Positions 16,956 to 26,290 are shown, numbered from the stretch's first letter. The stretch is DNA of 64,000 nucleotides from Propionicimonas sp020161015 (GCF_964266745.1 NZ_CAXWGX010000026.1:124001-188000), one strand, 5' to 3'. Notes: generated by a model from the sequence alone, not told the origin. Program-made: numbers and translations.

Positions 16956-18617
16956 TCAGATCCTCGCCCAGGTGCGATAACCACCGTCGAGGTTGCGGAC
17001 GCGGCGGCCGTGCTGGGCGAGCGTCCGGGCGGCCAGGTAGCCGCGCAGGCCGACCTGGCAGTGCACGATCACCTCGTCCGCCACCTCGTCCAGGCGCGCG
17101 CGCAGGTCGTCGACCGGGATGTTCACCGCGCCGTCCACGGTGCCACGGGCGTACTCCGCGGGCGTCCGGACGTCGATCAGCTGGACGCCCCTGGCGACCT
17201 CGCCGGCGACCTCGTGCCACTGGATGGTCTCGGTGAGCCCGTCGCGCAGGTTCTCCGCGATGAAGCCGAGCATGTTCACGGGGTCCTTGGCCGAGCCGAA
17301 CTGCGGCGCGTAGCTGAGCTCGAGGTCGGCGAGGTCGGACGCGGTGAGGCCGCCCCGCATGGCGGTCGCGATGACGTCGATGCGCTTGTCGACGCCGGCG
17401 CCGCCGACGCCCTGCGCGCCGAGGATCGCGTCGGTTTCCGCGTCCACCACGAGCTTGAGGCTCATGCCCTCCGCGCCGGGGTAGTAGCCGGCGTGGTTGG
17501 CCGGGTGGCTGTGGATCACGCGGATCCTCCGGCCCGCGGCGACCGCGCGCTTCTCCGTCCAGCCGGTGGCGGCGGCCACCAGGCCGAAGGCACCGACGAT
17601 CGCCGTGCCGAGCACCGTCCGGGACGCCACGGGGCGGCCGGCAATCACGTCCGCGACGAGGCGGCCGTGACGGTTCGCGGGGCCGGCGAGGGGCACCAGG
17701 GCCTGGTCACCGGTGACCGCGTCGCGCTTCACCACGGCGTCGCCGACGGCGAAGACGGCCGGGTCGGACGTGCGCTGGTGCTCGTCGACCAGGATGCCGC
17801 CGCGGGCGCCCAGCTCCAGGCCGGCGTCCTCGGCCAGGCGGGTCTCCGGGCGGACGCCGATCGCCGCGATCACCAGGTGCGCGGGCAGCGTGGTGCCGTC
17901 GGAGAGCTCGACGGTGTCCGCGCCGATGCTCGCCACGGACGCTCCGGTGCGGACGTCCACGCCCTTCTTCACCAGGTGCTTGGCCACCAGCGCGGCCATC
18001 TCGACGTCGAGCGGGGCGAGGATCTGGTCGGCGAGTTCGACGACGACCACCTTCAGTCCGCGCTCGGTGAGGTTCTCGGCCAGCTCGATGCCGATGAAGC
18101 CGCCACCCATGATCACCGCGGTGGGCTCCGCGGAGGCGTCGGCGCCACCGCCCAGGCGTTCGCGCTCGGCCTGCTCGAGGACGGTGTCCACGGCGGAGGC
18201 CATCGCGTCGGTGTCGCCGATGTTGCGCAACGCGAGCGCGCGCTCGACGCCCGGGATCGGGGGCACGAACGGCGCCGCTCCGGGGGCGAGGACGAGGGCG
18301 TCGTAGGACTCGGTGTACTGCTCGCCGCTGGCGAGGTCGCGCACGAGCACCGTGCGGGCCGCGCGGTCGATGGCGAGCGCCTCGGTGTTCACCCGGACGT
18401 CGATGCCGAAGCGCGCCTTCAGGCTCGACGGGGTCTGCAGCAGCAGGGCGTTCCGGTTGGAGATCACCCCTCCTACGTAGTAGGGGAGCCCGCAGTTCGC
18501 GAACGACACGTGGCCGGAACGCTCCAGCACCACGATCTCCGCGGCCTCGTCGAGCCGCCGCAACCTCGTCGCGGCCGACATCCCGCCCGCGACACCACCG
18601 ATGATCACCGTCTTCAT
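16956..18617 (-). CDS. CoA-disulfide/persulfide reductase with C-terminal rhodanese domain
   Basis: 553 residues. FAD-dependent pyridine nucleotide-disulfide reductase: Rossmann GGVAGG at residue 8, active-site Cys in SFANCGLPYY (~43), NAD-binding GGGFIGIELAENL (~170), FAD-binding VFAVGDA, dimerisation domain, then a rhodanese domain (~465-553) with catalytic Cys in VHCQVGLRG. This CoADR-Rhd fusion reduces CoA disulfide or persulfide and handles sulfane sulfur. ATG 18617 is chosen because MKTVIIGG is the family N-terminus. A CsoR/CstR-type palindrome lies just upstream. Confidence 0.92.
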   Translation of the reverse strand: MKTVIIGGVAGGMSAATRLRRLDEAAEIVVLERSGHVSFANCGLPYYVGGVISNRNALLLQTPSSLKARFGIDVRVNTEALAIDRAARTVLVRDLASGEQYTESYDALVLAPGAAPFVPPIPGVERALALRNIGDTDAMASAVDTVLEQAERERLGGGADASAEPTAVIMGGGFIGIELAENLTERGLKVVVVELADQILAPLDVEMAALVAKHLVKKGVDVRTGASVASIGADTVELSDGTTLPAHLVIAAIGVRPETRLAEDAGLELGARGGILVDEHQRTSDPAVFAVGDAVVKRDAVTGDQALVPLAGPANRHGRLVADVIAGRPVASRTVLGTAIVGAFGLVAAATGWTEKRAVAAGRRIRVIHSHPANHAGYYPGAEGMSLKLVVDAETDAILGAQGVGGAGVDKRIDVIATAMRGGLTASDLADLELSYAPQFGSAKDPVNMLGFIAENLRDGLTETIQWHEVAGEVARGVQLIDVRTPAEYARGTVDGAVNIPVDDLRARLDEVADEVIVHCQVGLRGYLAARTLAQHGRRVRNLDGGYRTWARI

Positions 18618-18627
18618 GGCGCTCACT

Positions 18628-18643
18628 ATACCCCCCGGGGTAT
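18628..18643. promoter_or_regulatory. CsoR/CstR-type operator palindrome
   Basis: ATACCCCCCGGGGTAT, 7-bp perfect arms with a 2-bp centre, 11 bp upstream of the reductase start. CsoR-family repressors, including persulfide-sensing CstR, bind ATACCCC/GGGGTAT-type sites and often control rhodanese and CoADR genes. No CsoR-family gene is in the window. Confidence 0.65.
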
Positions 18644-18810
18644 CCAGATTCCGAATCGGACGTGCGCGCGCGGGCCTTCGGCACCAGCCTGGGGAACCTC
18701 CGTGGCGCACCGTCCCCAGCCAACCACCGCACCGGCGGACGCGCCGGCGGATCGGGGAACTCGGGCCGCCAGGACCGGGAGACTGCGAGCCGGGCGACCC
18801 GCGGGGAGCG

Positions 18811-20586
18811 TCAGTGGCGCGGCCTGCCCGCCCGCGAGTACATCTCGTCGACGAGCTGGGCGAACCGGCGCTCGACCTCCTTGCGCTTCACCTTGAGCGT
18901 CGGGGTGAGCAGGCCGTTCTCCTGGGTGAACTCCTCCACCAGCAGCCGCAGGTCGCGGATCTGCTCGTAGCCGGGAAGCTTGGCGGTGAGCTCGCCGGCG
19001 CGACGGCGCAACTCGTCGAGGATCGCCGGGTGCGAGAGCAGCTCGTCCCGGTGCGCCCAGGTGATCTGGAGCTGCCGCGCGATGTCCTCCAGGTGGGGCA
19101 GCGACGGCGCGACCAGCAGCGTGAGGTAGGGACGGTTGTCGCCCAGCAGAAGCGTGTACTCGAAGAGCGGGTCCGCGGCGAGCAGGCCCTCGATCGAGGC
19201 CGGGGCGACGTTCTTGCCGTTGCTGGTGACGATCAGGTCCTTGATCCGGTCGGTGATCCGCAGGTAGCCGTCCTCGTCCAGTTCACCGACGTCACCGGTG
19301 TGCAGCCAGCCGTCCACCAGCACCGCTGCGGTGTCGTCCGGCCGTCCCCAGTAGCCCGTCATCACGTTCGGCCCGCGGTAGCAGATCTCCCCGGCCTCGG
19401 CGATCCGCACCTCGGCACCGTCGATCACGCGGCCGACCGTGCCGAAGCGGAAGCCGGTCGGGGAGGGGAAGCTCACCAGCGGGGACGCCTCGGTGAGGCC
19501 GTAGCCCTGGAGCACCAGGAGCCCGCAGGCGAAGAAGAACTCCTCGATCTCGGTGCGCAGCGGCGCGCCGCCGCAGGCCAGCACCTTCTTGCGTCCGCCC
19601 ATGGCGTCGCGGATGCTGCTCAGCACCAGCTTGTCGGCGACCTTGAACCGGACGATCAGCGAGCTGCTGCGCGGCACCCCGTCGCGCACCGCGCCGTGGA
19701 ACTCCGCGCCCACCCGCAGCGCCCAGGCCATCAGCCGTTGCTTCAGCGGGGAGTCGGCCACCTTGTCGCGGGCGGCGAGGAACACCTTCTCGTACAGCCG
19801 CGGGACGCTGACCAGCAGGTTCGGGCGCGTGCGCACCATCGCCTCCGCGACCGTCCGCGGGTCGGGGACGTAGGTGTTCAGTGCGCCGGAGGTGACCACC
19901 ACGTACGTCCACGCCCGCTCCAGCGCGTGGCTGAGCGGCAGGAAGCACAGGGAGACGTCGGTGTCGGCGAGGTCGAAGTAGCGGTTCAGCACGTCCACCT
20001 GGTGGGTGAACCCACGGTGGGTGAGCATCACGCCCTTCGGCTCGCCGGTCGTCCCGGAGGTGTAGATGATCGTCGCGAGGTCGTCCGCGCTCGCGGCGGC
20101 GAGGCGCTCGTCCACCGCCGCCATGTCGGCCGGCGCCTCGGCGAGTTCCTGGGCGAGGGTGGTCGCCCCCGGCACCTCCGCGAAGCCGACCACGCGCTCC
20201 AGCGCCGGGAGGTGCGCACGAACCCCCTCGAGCTTGTCCGCCTGCTCCGGCCCGGAGACGAAGATCAGCCGGGCGCCGGAGTCGGCGAGGATGTGGTGGA
20301 CCTGGTGAGGAGTGCTGGTCGGGTACAGCGGCACGGAGACCAGGCCCGCCGTCGCGCAGGCCAGGTCGGCCAGCGTCCACTCGGGCAGGTTGGGCGCGAG
20401 GATCGCCACCCGGTCGCCGGGCTCCAGGCCGAGCGCGACCAGGCGCGCCGCGAGGGCGCGGACGTCGGTGAGGAGCTCGCCGTAGGTGCGGACGCTGCCC
20501 TCGGCACCGTCCACGCTCGTGGCCGGGCGCGACGCGTGGGCCGCGGCCGCCTCGGCGAACCTGACCGCCAGATGACCCCTGTCCAT
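18811..20586 (-). CDS. Long-chain fatty-acid-CoA ligase (FadD15-like)
   Basis: 591 residues of the ANL superfamily, forming acyl-AMP and then acyl-CoA. AMP-binding P-loop IIYTSGTTGEPKGVMLTHRG near residue 175, A5 QGYGLTEASPLVSF, A7 LHTGDVGELDEDGYLRITDR, and C-terminal Lys region LTPTLKVKRKEV, all complete. ATG at 20586 has GAAGGAG upstream. A 6-6-6 palindrome overlaps the predicted -10, so expression is probably under a TetR- or similar fatty-acid regulator not in the window. Confidence 0.93.
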   Translation of the reverse strand: MDRGHLAVRFAEAAAAHASRPATSVDGAEGSVRTYGELLTDVRALAARLVALGLEPGDRVAILAPNLPEWTLADLACATAGLVSVPLYPTSTPHQVHHILADSGARLIFVSGPEQADKLEGVRAHLPALERVVGFAEVPGATTLAQELAEAPADMAAVDERLAAASADDLATIIYTSGTTGEPKGVMLTHRGFTHQVDVLNRYFDLADTDVSLCFLPLSHALERAWTYVVVTSGALNTYVPDPRTVAEAMVRTRPNLLVSVPRLYEKVFLAARDKVADSPLKQRLMAWALRVGAEFHGAVRDGVPRSSSLIVRFKVADKLVLSSIRDAMGGRKKVLACGGAPLRTEIEEFFFACGLLVLQGYGLTEASPLVSFPSPTGFRFGTVGRVIDGAEVRIAEAGEICYRGPNVMTGYWGRPDDTAAVLVDGWLHTGDVGELDEDGYLRITDRIKDLIVTSNGKNVAPASIEGLLAADPLFEYTLLLGDNRPYLTLLVAPSLPHLEDIARQLQITWAHRDELLSHPAILDELRRRAGELTAKLPGYEQIRDLRLLVEEFTQENGLLTPTLKVKRKEVERRFAQLVDEMYSRAGRPRH

Positions 20587-20615
20587 GTGAGCTCCTTCGC
20601 GTCCGGACCTGACTC

Positions 20616-20635
20616 AAACCTACTCCACCGTAGGT
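20616..20635 (-). promoter_or_regulatory. Operator-like palindrome over the acyl-CoA ligase -10
   Basis: ACCTAC-N6-GTAGGT at 20618-20635, overlapping a minus-strand TAGGTT (20616-20621, a TANNNT -10). It lies 30 bp upstream of the acyl-CoA ligase and 48 bp before the divergent ACT-domain gene. Confidence 0.45.
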
Positions 20636-20683
20636 AGTCCCGTCCCGTCGCCGGGGGCAGACTGGGACGGGCGAGGAGGATCG

Positions 20684-21085
20684 ATGGAAGACCCCGGGGT
20701 GAGGGAGCTGGACGAGTTGCTGCGCGGCCTGCGTCCGGAGCGCCGGCCGGGCGAGTACGTGGTGGTCAGCACGACGAGCGAGTCGACGCTGCCCGCGCTC
20801 GCGACGGTGGTCGAGGACGAGGGCACAACGCTCGTGCTGGAGCGGCACCACGCGGACGCCTTCCGCCTCGAGCACACCGCGACGTTCGCCTGGATCACGC
20901 TCACCGTGCACTCCTCGCTCGAGGCAGTGGGACTGACCGCGGCGGTGTCCCGGGCGCTGGCCGCGCAGGGCATCCCGTGCAACGTGCTCGCCGGCTTCCA
21001 CCACGACCACCTGCTGGTTCCCTTCGACCGGGCGGACGACGCGCTCGCCGTCCTCGAAGGGCTGTCCACGGCCGGCCGGGCCTGA
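20684..21085 (+). CDS. ACT-domain protein (COG3602-like)
   Basis: 133 residues. The layout, ELDELLRGLRPERRPGEYVVVST followed by LVLERHHADAF and an ACT-like C-terminal half ITLTVHSSLEAVGLTAAVSRALAAQGIPCNVLAGFHHDHLLVP, matches small stand-alone double-ACT proteins. Such proteins are thought to bind amino acids; no enzymatic motif is present. ATG 20684 has GAGGAGG upstream. Divergent from the ligase and 29 bp from the downstream nuclease gene. Confidence 0.75.
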   Translation: MEDPGVRELDELLRGLRPERRPGEYVVVSTTSESTLPALATVVEDEGTTLVLERHHADAFRLEHTATFAWITLTVHSSLEAVGLTAAVSRALAAQGIPCNVLAGFHHDHLLVPFDRADDALAVLEGLSTAGRA

Positions 21086-21114
21086 CGTCCGACCCCCTGC
21101 CTAGACTGCTGCCC

Positions 21115-21915
21115 ATGCGGATGGGAGCGCACGTCGACCAGGAGGACCCGATCGCCGAGGCCAGGGCGCGCGGGGCGGTACTCAGCCAGTTCTTCCTCGG
21201 CGACCCACAGGCCTGGAAGGGCCCGAAGGTCGCCTACCCGGGAGGCGCGGAGGCGCTCAGGGCCGACGCCGAGGCCGCGGGCGTCGCCCTCTACGTGCAC
21301 GCGCCGTACGTGCTGAACCTCGCCTCCACCAACAACCGCATCCGGATCCCCAGCCGCCAGCACCTCCAGAAGCAGCTCACCGCCGCGGCCGAGATCGGTG
21401 CGGCCGGGCTCATCGTCCACGGCGGCCACGTGCTGGCCACCGACGACGCGGCTGTGGGGTTCGACAACTGGCGCAAGGCCATCGACGGGCTGAGCATCGA
21501 CGTGCCCCTGCTGATCGAGAACACCGCCGGCGGCGCGAACGCGATGGCCCGCCACCTCGACCGGCTGGCGCAGTTGTGGGACGCGATCTCGCACTCCCCC
21601 AACGCCGACAAGGTCGGCTTCTGCCTCGACACCTGCCACGCCCACGCCGGCGGCATGGAACTGCTCGGCCTCGTCGACCGGGTGCGCGCGATCACCGGAC
21701 GCATCGACCTCGTCCACGCCAACGACTCCCGCGACGCCTTCGACTCCGGCGCCGACCGCCACACCAACTTCGGCCAGGGGTTCTGCGACCCCGAGGGCGT
21801 CGCAGAGGTCGTCGCCACCGCCGGGGCACCGGTGGTCGTGGAGACCCCGGGCGGGGTCGAGGGCCAGCGGGCGGACCTCGACTGGCTGGCTTCGGTCGCC
21901 GGCTCGAGGGACTGA
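21115..21915 (+). CDS. Endonuclease IV-like AP endonuclease (Nfo family)
   Basis: 266-residue TIM-barrel protein. Metal-binding residues expected for endonuclease IV are seen: GAHV near the N-terminus, YVHAPYVLNLA, LIVHGGH, LLIENTAGG (Glu), FCLDTCHAHAGG, LVHANDSRDAFDSGADRHTNFGQG and VVVETPG. The family incises DNA at abasic sites with three zinc ions. ATG 21115 reads MRMGAHV; an in-frame extension upstream lies in the ACT gene. Somewhat shorter than E. coli Nfo. Confidence 0.88.
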   Translation: MRMGAHVDQEDPIAEARARGAVLSQFFLGDPQAWKGPKVAYPGGAEALRADAEAAGVALYVHAPYVLNLASTNNRIRIPSRQHLQKQLTAAAEIGAAGLIVHGGHVLATDDAAVGFDNWRKAIDGLSIDVPLLIENTAGGANAMARHLDRLAQLWDAISHSPNADKVGFCLDTCHAHAGGMELLGLVDRVRAITGRIDLVHANDSRDAFDSGADRHTNFGQGFCDPEGVAEVVATAGAPVVVETPGGVEGQRADLDWLASVAGSRD

Positions 21916-22027
21916 ACGCTTTCGGTTCGGCCCGCAGGACTTTCGATTGGCCTGACCAGCCACCGGCGAGGGCCGATTCCGCCGTCCGCCGTCCGGAACA
22001 CCCCTCCGACGGCGATAGCCTGACCCG

Positions 22028-24136
22028 GTGAGCAACAGCATCTACGTCGCTGCGCCGGAGGGGCTGACGGGCAAGTCCATGGTCGCCGTGGGCATCATCG
22101 AGGCCCTCACCAGGACCGTGAGCTCGGTCGGCGTGTTCCGTCCCGTCGTCCGCAGCGGGTCCGAGGACGCGATCCTGCACACCCTCCTCGGCCAGGCCGG
22201 GATCGACCAGAGCTACGAGGACGCCGTGGGCGTCACCTACGAGGACGTCCACCACGACCCCGACGCCGCGCTGCACCGCCTGGTCGAGAAGTTCGCCGGC
22301 ATCAAGGAGAAGTACGAGTCGGTCGTGATCCTCGGCTCGGACTACACCGAGACGACCTCGCCGACAGAGCTCACGTTCAACGCCCGCGTCGCCGCCAACC
22401 TGAACACCCCGGTGGTGCTGGTCGTCTCCGGCCGCAACCGGACCCCGGAGGAGATCCGCTCCGCGGCCGAGGGCGGCCTCGCCGAGTTCTCCGCCCACCA
22501 CGCCAAGGTGATCGCGGTCATCGCGAACCGGGTGTCGCGGATCGACCGCGCCTCCAGCGAGGAGGTCGACCCGGCCGACCTGGACGCCGTCCGCGCCGAA
22601 CTGTCGAAGCTGCCCGGCGTGGTCACCGCCGCGCTGCCGGCCGACCGGCTGCTCGCCGCGCCCACCGTCCGCGCCCAGTTCGAGGCCGTCGAGGCCAACC
22701 TCGTGCTCGGCAACCCCGAACTGCTCGACCGCGAGAGCCAGGACATCCTGGTGGCCGCGATGACCCTGCCCAACGTGCTGCGGCGGCTCACGCCCGAGTC
22801 GACCGTGATCATGCCGGGCGACCGCTCGGACATGCTCCCCGGCCTGCTGCTCGCGCACGCGTCCGGCTCGTTCCCGCGACTGGCCGGCATCATCCTGCTC
22901 GGCGGCTACGAAATCCCCGACACGATCGTCACCCTCGTCGACAGCATCCACAACGAGCTGCCGATCGGGCTCACCCAGCTCGGCACCTACACCTCGTCGG
23001 ACCGGATGTTCCGCCTCGAGGGCGCGATGACGTCCAGCCCCCGGAAGGTCGAGGTCGCGCGCCGGCTGTTCTCCGAGCACGTGGACACCTCTGCGCTGCT
23101 ACAGGCGCTCCAGGTGCACCGCTCCGAGGTGGTCACCCCCCTGATGTTCGAGCACCAGCTCCAGGACCTCGCCCGCTCCGACCGCCGCACGATCGTGATG
23201 CCGGAGTCCACCGACGACCGGATCCTCGCCTCTGCCGACATCCTGCTCCAGCGCGGCGTGGCCAACCTGATCCTGCTGGGCGACGCCCAGGCCATCAAGC
23301 TGCGCGCCACCCAGCTGGGGCTGAGCCTGCTCGGCGTCCAGGTGGTCGACCCGAACGACCCCGAGCTCGTCGAGCGCTTCGCCGCCGAGTACGCCCGGCT
23401 CCGCGCCCACAAGGGCGTGAGCCTGGAGCAGGCGCGGGAGAAGCTGAAGGACCTGTCGTACTTCGGCACGATGATGGTGCACCTCGGCATGGCCGACGGC
23501 ATGGTGTCGGGCGCGATCAACACCACCGCGAACACGATCCGCCCCTCCCTGGAGTTCATCAAGACCAAGCCCGGCGTGCGCGTGGTGTCGGGCTCATTCC
23601 TGATGTGCATGCCCGACCGCGTGGTGGTCTACGCCGACTGCGCGGTGAACCCCGACCCGACCGCGGAGCAGCTGGCCGACATCGCGATCAGCTCCGCCGA
23701 GACCGCGATCGCCTTCGGCATCGAGCCGCGCGTGGCGATGCTCAGCTACTCCACCGGCACCTCGGGCTCCGGCGCGGACGTCGACAAGGTGCGTGCCGCG
23801 ACCGAGCTCGTCCGGGAGCGGATGCCGGAGCTCGCGCTCGAGGGCCCGATCCAGTTCGACGCCGCCGTCGACCCGGTGGTCGCCCGCACCAAGCTGCCCG
23901 ACTCGCCGGTGGCGGGACGGGCGACGGTGTTCATCTTCCCCGACCTGAACACCGGCAACAACACCTACAAGGCCGTCCAGCGCTCCAGCGGCGCGGTCGC
24001 CATCGGTCCGGTCCTCCAGGGCCTGAACAGGGCCGTGAACGACCTCTCCCGCGGCGCGCTGGTCGAGGACATCGTCAACACCGTCGCCATCACCGCCATC
24101 CAGGCGCAGGCGGACCCCCGAGGAGGGAACTCGTGA
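22028..24136 (+). CDS. pta: Phosphate acetyltransferase (long form)
   Basis: 702 residues, the long form. N-terminal BioD-like P-loop domain (YVAAPEGLTGKSMVAVGIIEAL), central DRTGG-type regulatory domain (~215-340), then the catalytic PTA domain from ~375 with FEHQLQDLARSDRRTIVMPE and the SYSTGTSGSG active-site region. It interconverts acetyl-CoA and acetyl phosphate. GTG start at 22028. Overlaps ackA by 4 bp, so the two steps of the acetate/ATP route are coupled, which suits overflow from lactate and sugar oxidation elsewhere in the window. Confidence 0.96.
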   Translation: MSNSIYVAAPEGLTGKSMVAVGIIEALTRTVSSVGVFRPVVRSGSEDAILHTLLGQAGIDQSYEDAVGVTYEDVHHDPDAALHRLVEKFAGIKEKYESVVILGSDYTETTSPTELTFNARVAANLNTPVVLVVSGRNRTPEEIRSAAEGGLAEFSAHHAKVIAVIANRVSRIDRASSEEVDPADLDAVRAELSKLPGVVTAALPADRLLAAPTVRAQFEAVEANLVLGNPELLDRESQDILVAAMTLPNVLRRLTPESTVIMPGDRSDMLPGLLLAHASGSFPRLAGIILLGGYEIPDTIVTLVDSIHNELPIGLTQLGTYTSSDRMFRLEGAMTSSPRKVEVARRLFSEHVDTSALLQALQVHRSEVVTPLMFEHQLQDLARSDRRTIVMPESTDDRILASADILLQRGVANLILLGDAQAIKLRATQLGLSLLGVQVVDPNDPELVERFAAEYARLRAHKGVSLEQAREKLKDLSYFGTMMVHLGMADGMVSGAINTTANTIRPSLEFIKTKPGVRVVSGSFLMCMPDRVVVYADCAVNPDPTAEQLADIAISSAETAIAFGIEPRVAMLSYSTGTSGSGADVDKVRAATELVRERMPELALEGPIQFDAAVDPVVARTKLPDSPVAGRATVFIFPDLNTGNNTYKAVQRSSGAVAIGPVLQGLNRAVNDLSRGALVEDIVNTVAITAIQAQADPRGGNS

Positions 24137-25317
24137 GCACCCCGATCCTGCTGCTGAACTGTGGTTCCAGTTCGATCAAGTACCAGGTGATCGACGTCGA
24201 CACCGAGGCGGTGGTGGCCTCCGGCATCATCCAGCGGATCGGTGAGGAGTCCGGCAGCCTGGACCACAAGCTGGACGGGGAAACCGTGCATGTCGACCGT
24301 GGCTTCCCGAACCACTCCCGGGCGCTGAACTACCTGGTGCGGGTGTTCAGCGCGCACGGCCCGGAGCTCGACACGATCCGGGCGGTCGGGCACCGCACCG
24401 TCCACGGCGGGGAGCGGTTCCGCTCCACCGTGGTGATCGACGACGAGGTGCTCGAGGGGCTGCGCGAACTCTCCCCCCTGGCCCCCCTGCACAACCCGCC
24501 CGGCATCGCCGGCATCGAGGCCGCCCGCGAGGCGCTGCCCGACGTCCCGCACGTGGCGATCTTCGACACCGCCTTCTTCGCCACCCTGCCCCGGGAGGCC
24601 TACACCTACGCGATCGACACCGAGACCGCCAGGGCGCACGGCATCCGCAAGTACGGCTTCCACGGCACCTCCCACAGCTACGTGTCGAAGAAGGTCGCCG
24701 AGATCCTCGGACGCGACTACGCCGAGCTCAACCAGATCGTGTGCCACCTGGGCAACGGCGCGTCCATCTCGGCCATCCGCGGCGGGGTCGCCGTCGACAC
24801 CTCGATGGGCCTCACCCCGCTGGCCGGCCTGGTCATGGGCACCCGCTCCGGTGACGTCGACCCCGGCCTGCACGCGTTCCTCGGCCGCGAACTCGGCCTC
24901 GACCTCGCCGGCGTCGACAACCTGCTGAACAAGAAGTCCGGCATGCTCGGGCTGTCCGGCGTCACCGACTTCCGCGACCTGCTCGAACTGATCCACGACG
25001 GGGACGAGGCCGCGGAACTCGCGCTCGACGTGTACTGCCACCGGCTGCTCAGCTACATCGGCTCCTACCTCGCCGTCCTCGGACGGGTCGACGTGCTCAC
25101 CTTCACCGCCGGCGTCGGCGAGAACAACCCGGTCGTCCGCGCCAAGGTCGTGAACCGGCTGGCCGCTCTCGGCTTCGTCCTCGACGAGCAGGCGAACCAG
25201 GCGCGCTCGAAGGACCCGCGGGTGATCTCCACCCCCGACTCGCCCGTGACCGTCATGGTGGTGCCGACCAACGAGGAGCTGGCCATGGCCCGCGAGGCGA
25301 AGGCCGCCATCTCCTGA
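24133..25317 (+). CDS. ackA: Acetate kinase
   Basis: 394 residues of the ASKHA fold. Signatures: LLNCGSSSIKYQVID at the start, VGHRTVHGG, catalytic-region FDTAFF, CHLGNGASISAIRGG, and FTAGVGENNP near the C-terminus. It makes ATP and acetate from acetyl phosphate. The GTG at 24133 has GAGGAGG 6 nt upstream inside the end of pta. Full family length. Confidence 0.97.
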   Translation: MSTPILLLNCGSSSIKYQVIDVDTEAVVASGIIQRIGEESGSLDHKLDGETVHVDRGFPNHSRALNYLVRVFSAHGPELDTIRAVGHRTVHGGERFRSTVVIDDEVLEGLRELSPLAPLHNPPGIAGIEAAREALPDVPHVAIFDTAFFATLPREAYTYAIDTETARAHGIRKYGFHGTSHSYVSKKVAEILGRDYAELNQIVCHLGNGASISAIRGGVAVDTSMGLTPLAGLVMGTRSGDVDPGLHAFLGRELGLDLAGVDNLLNKKSGMLGLSGVTDFRDLLELIHDGDEAAELALDVYCHRLLSYIGSYLAVLGRVDVLTFTAGVGENNPVVRAKVVNRLAALGFVLDEQANQARSKDPRVISTPDSPVTVMVVPTNEELAMAREAKAAIS

Positions 25318-25329
25318 CGGCGCCCGGCC

Positions 25330-26019
25330 CTACGACAGGGCGAAGTCGACCGCGGCCTGCGCGTGCAGGCGGGTGGTCGCGAAGACGGGGAGTTCCACGT
25401 CCCCCGGGCCCACGAGGAGTTCGATCTCGGTGCAGCCGAGGATGACTCCTTCGGCGCCGCGCGCGGCGAGGCGTCCGATCACCTCGACGAAGGCGGCGCG
25501 AGAGGCGTCCTCCACCCGTCCAAGGACGAGTTCTGTGTAGATCACGCGGTCGACCAGCGCGCGGTCGCCGGCGTCCGGGGTGAGGACGGTGAGCCCGCGC
25601 GCCACGAGCCGGTCCGCGTAGAATGACTCCTCCATCGTGAACCGCGTCCCGAGCAGGGCGACCGTGCCGAGCCCCGACGCGACCACCGCGTCGGCCGTCA
25701 CGTCGGCGAGGTGCAGCAGCGGGACGCCGATCGCCGCGGCGACGGTGTCGGCCACCTTGTGCATGGTGTTGGTGCAGATCAGCACCGCGTCCGCCCCCGC
25801 GGCCTCGAGGCCCCGGGCCTGCCCGGCGAGCAGGTCGCCCGCCGCGTCCCACCGGCCCGCGGACTGCATGGCCTCGATCTCGGCGAAGTCGACCGACGCC
25901 AGCACGCACCGCGCCGAGTGCAGGCCGCCCAGGCGCTGCTTCACGCCCTCGTTGAGCAGTCGGTAGTACAGGGCGGAGCTCTCCCAGCTCATGCCACCGA
26001 TGAGGCCGATGCAGCGCAT
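25330..26019 (-). CDS. Aspartate/glutamate racemase family protein
   Basis: 229 residues. Starts MRCIGLIGGMSWESSALYYRLLNEGV, typical of aspartate racemases, and has both catalytic cysteines: CTNTMHK (~82) and GCTEIE (~194). The pair acts as general acid/base for pyridoxal-independent racemisation. Substrate (aspartate or another amino acid) is inferred only at family level. Convergent with ackA with 12 bp between stops. Confidence 0.9.
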   Translation of the reverse strand: MRCIGLIGGMSWESSALYYRLLNEGVKQRLGGLHSARCVLASVDFAEIEAMQSAGRWDAAGDLLAGQARGLEAAGADAVLICTNTMHKVADTVAAAIGVPLLHLADVTADAVVASGLGTVALLGTRFTMEESFYADRLVARGLTVLTPDAGDRALVDRVIYTELVLGRVEDASRAAFVEVIGRLAARGAEGVILGCTEIELLVGPGDVELPVFATTRLHAQAAVDFALS

Positions 26020-26063
26020 GGGCCCGATGCTAGTGCCGCCCCCACCGGGGCGCCGCCCGTCCG

Positions 26064-26290
26064 CCGTCCACAGGCTCTGTCCACAGTGGGGATAACTACA
26101 CCGATGTCATTCCGTGGGCTCACCGCGGGTTTCGGCGCGCACGAGCCCGGCTCTTCCGCGCGCTCCTGTGTCGCCGCGGGCTTCGACGCGCCTGCGGCCC
26201 CGAATTGAGGGCATTTGCGCGCCGAAACCCGCGGCGACCTCTGAGCGGTGGCCGGGCCGGCGCCGGTGCGCGCCGAAACCCGCGGTGGGC
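26064..26290. repeat. Nested inverted repeats in a 358-bp gene gap
   Basis: Four related 18-20-bp arms: CACCGCGGGTTTCGGCGCGC at 26121-26140, a variant at about 26171-26190, and two reverse-orientation copies at about 26217-26236 and 26269-26287. The inner and outer pairs can form nested hairpins. Just upstream, 26064-26095, lie three sequences close to DnaA boxes (CCGTCCACA, CTGTCCACA and the reverse of TTATCCCCA). No gene is evident between 26020 and 26377. Confidence 0.6.
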
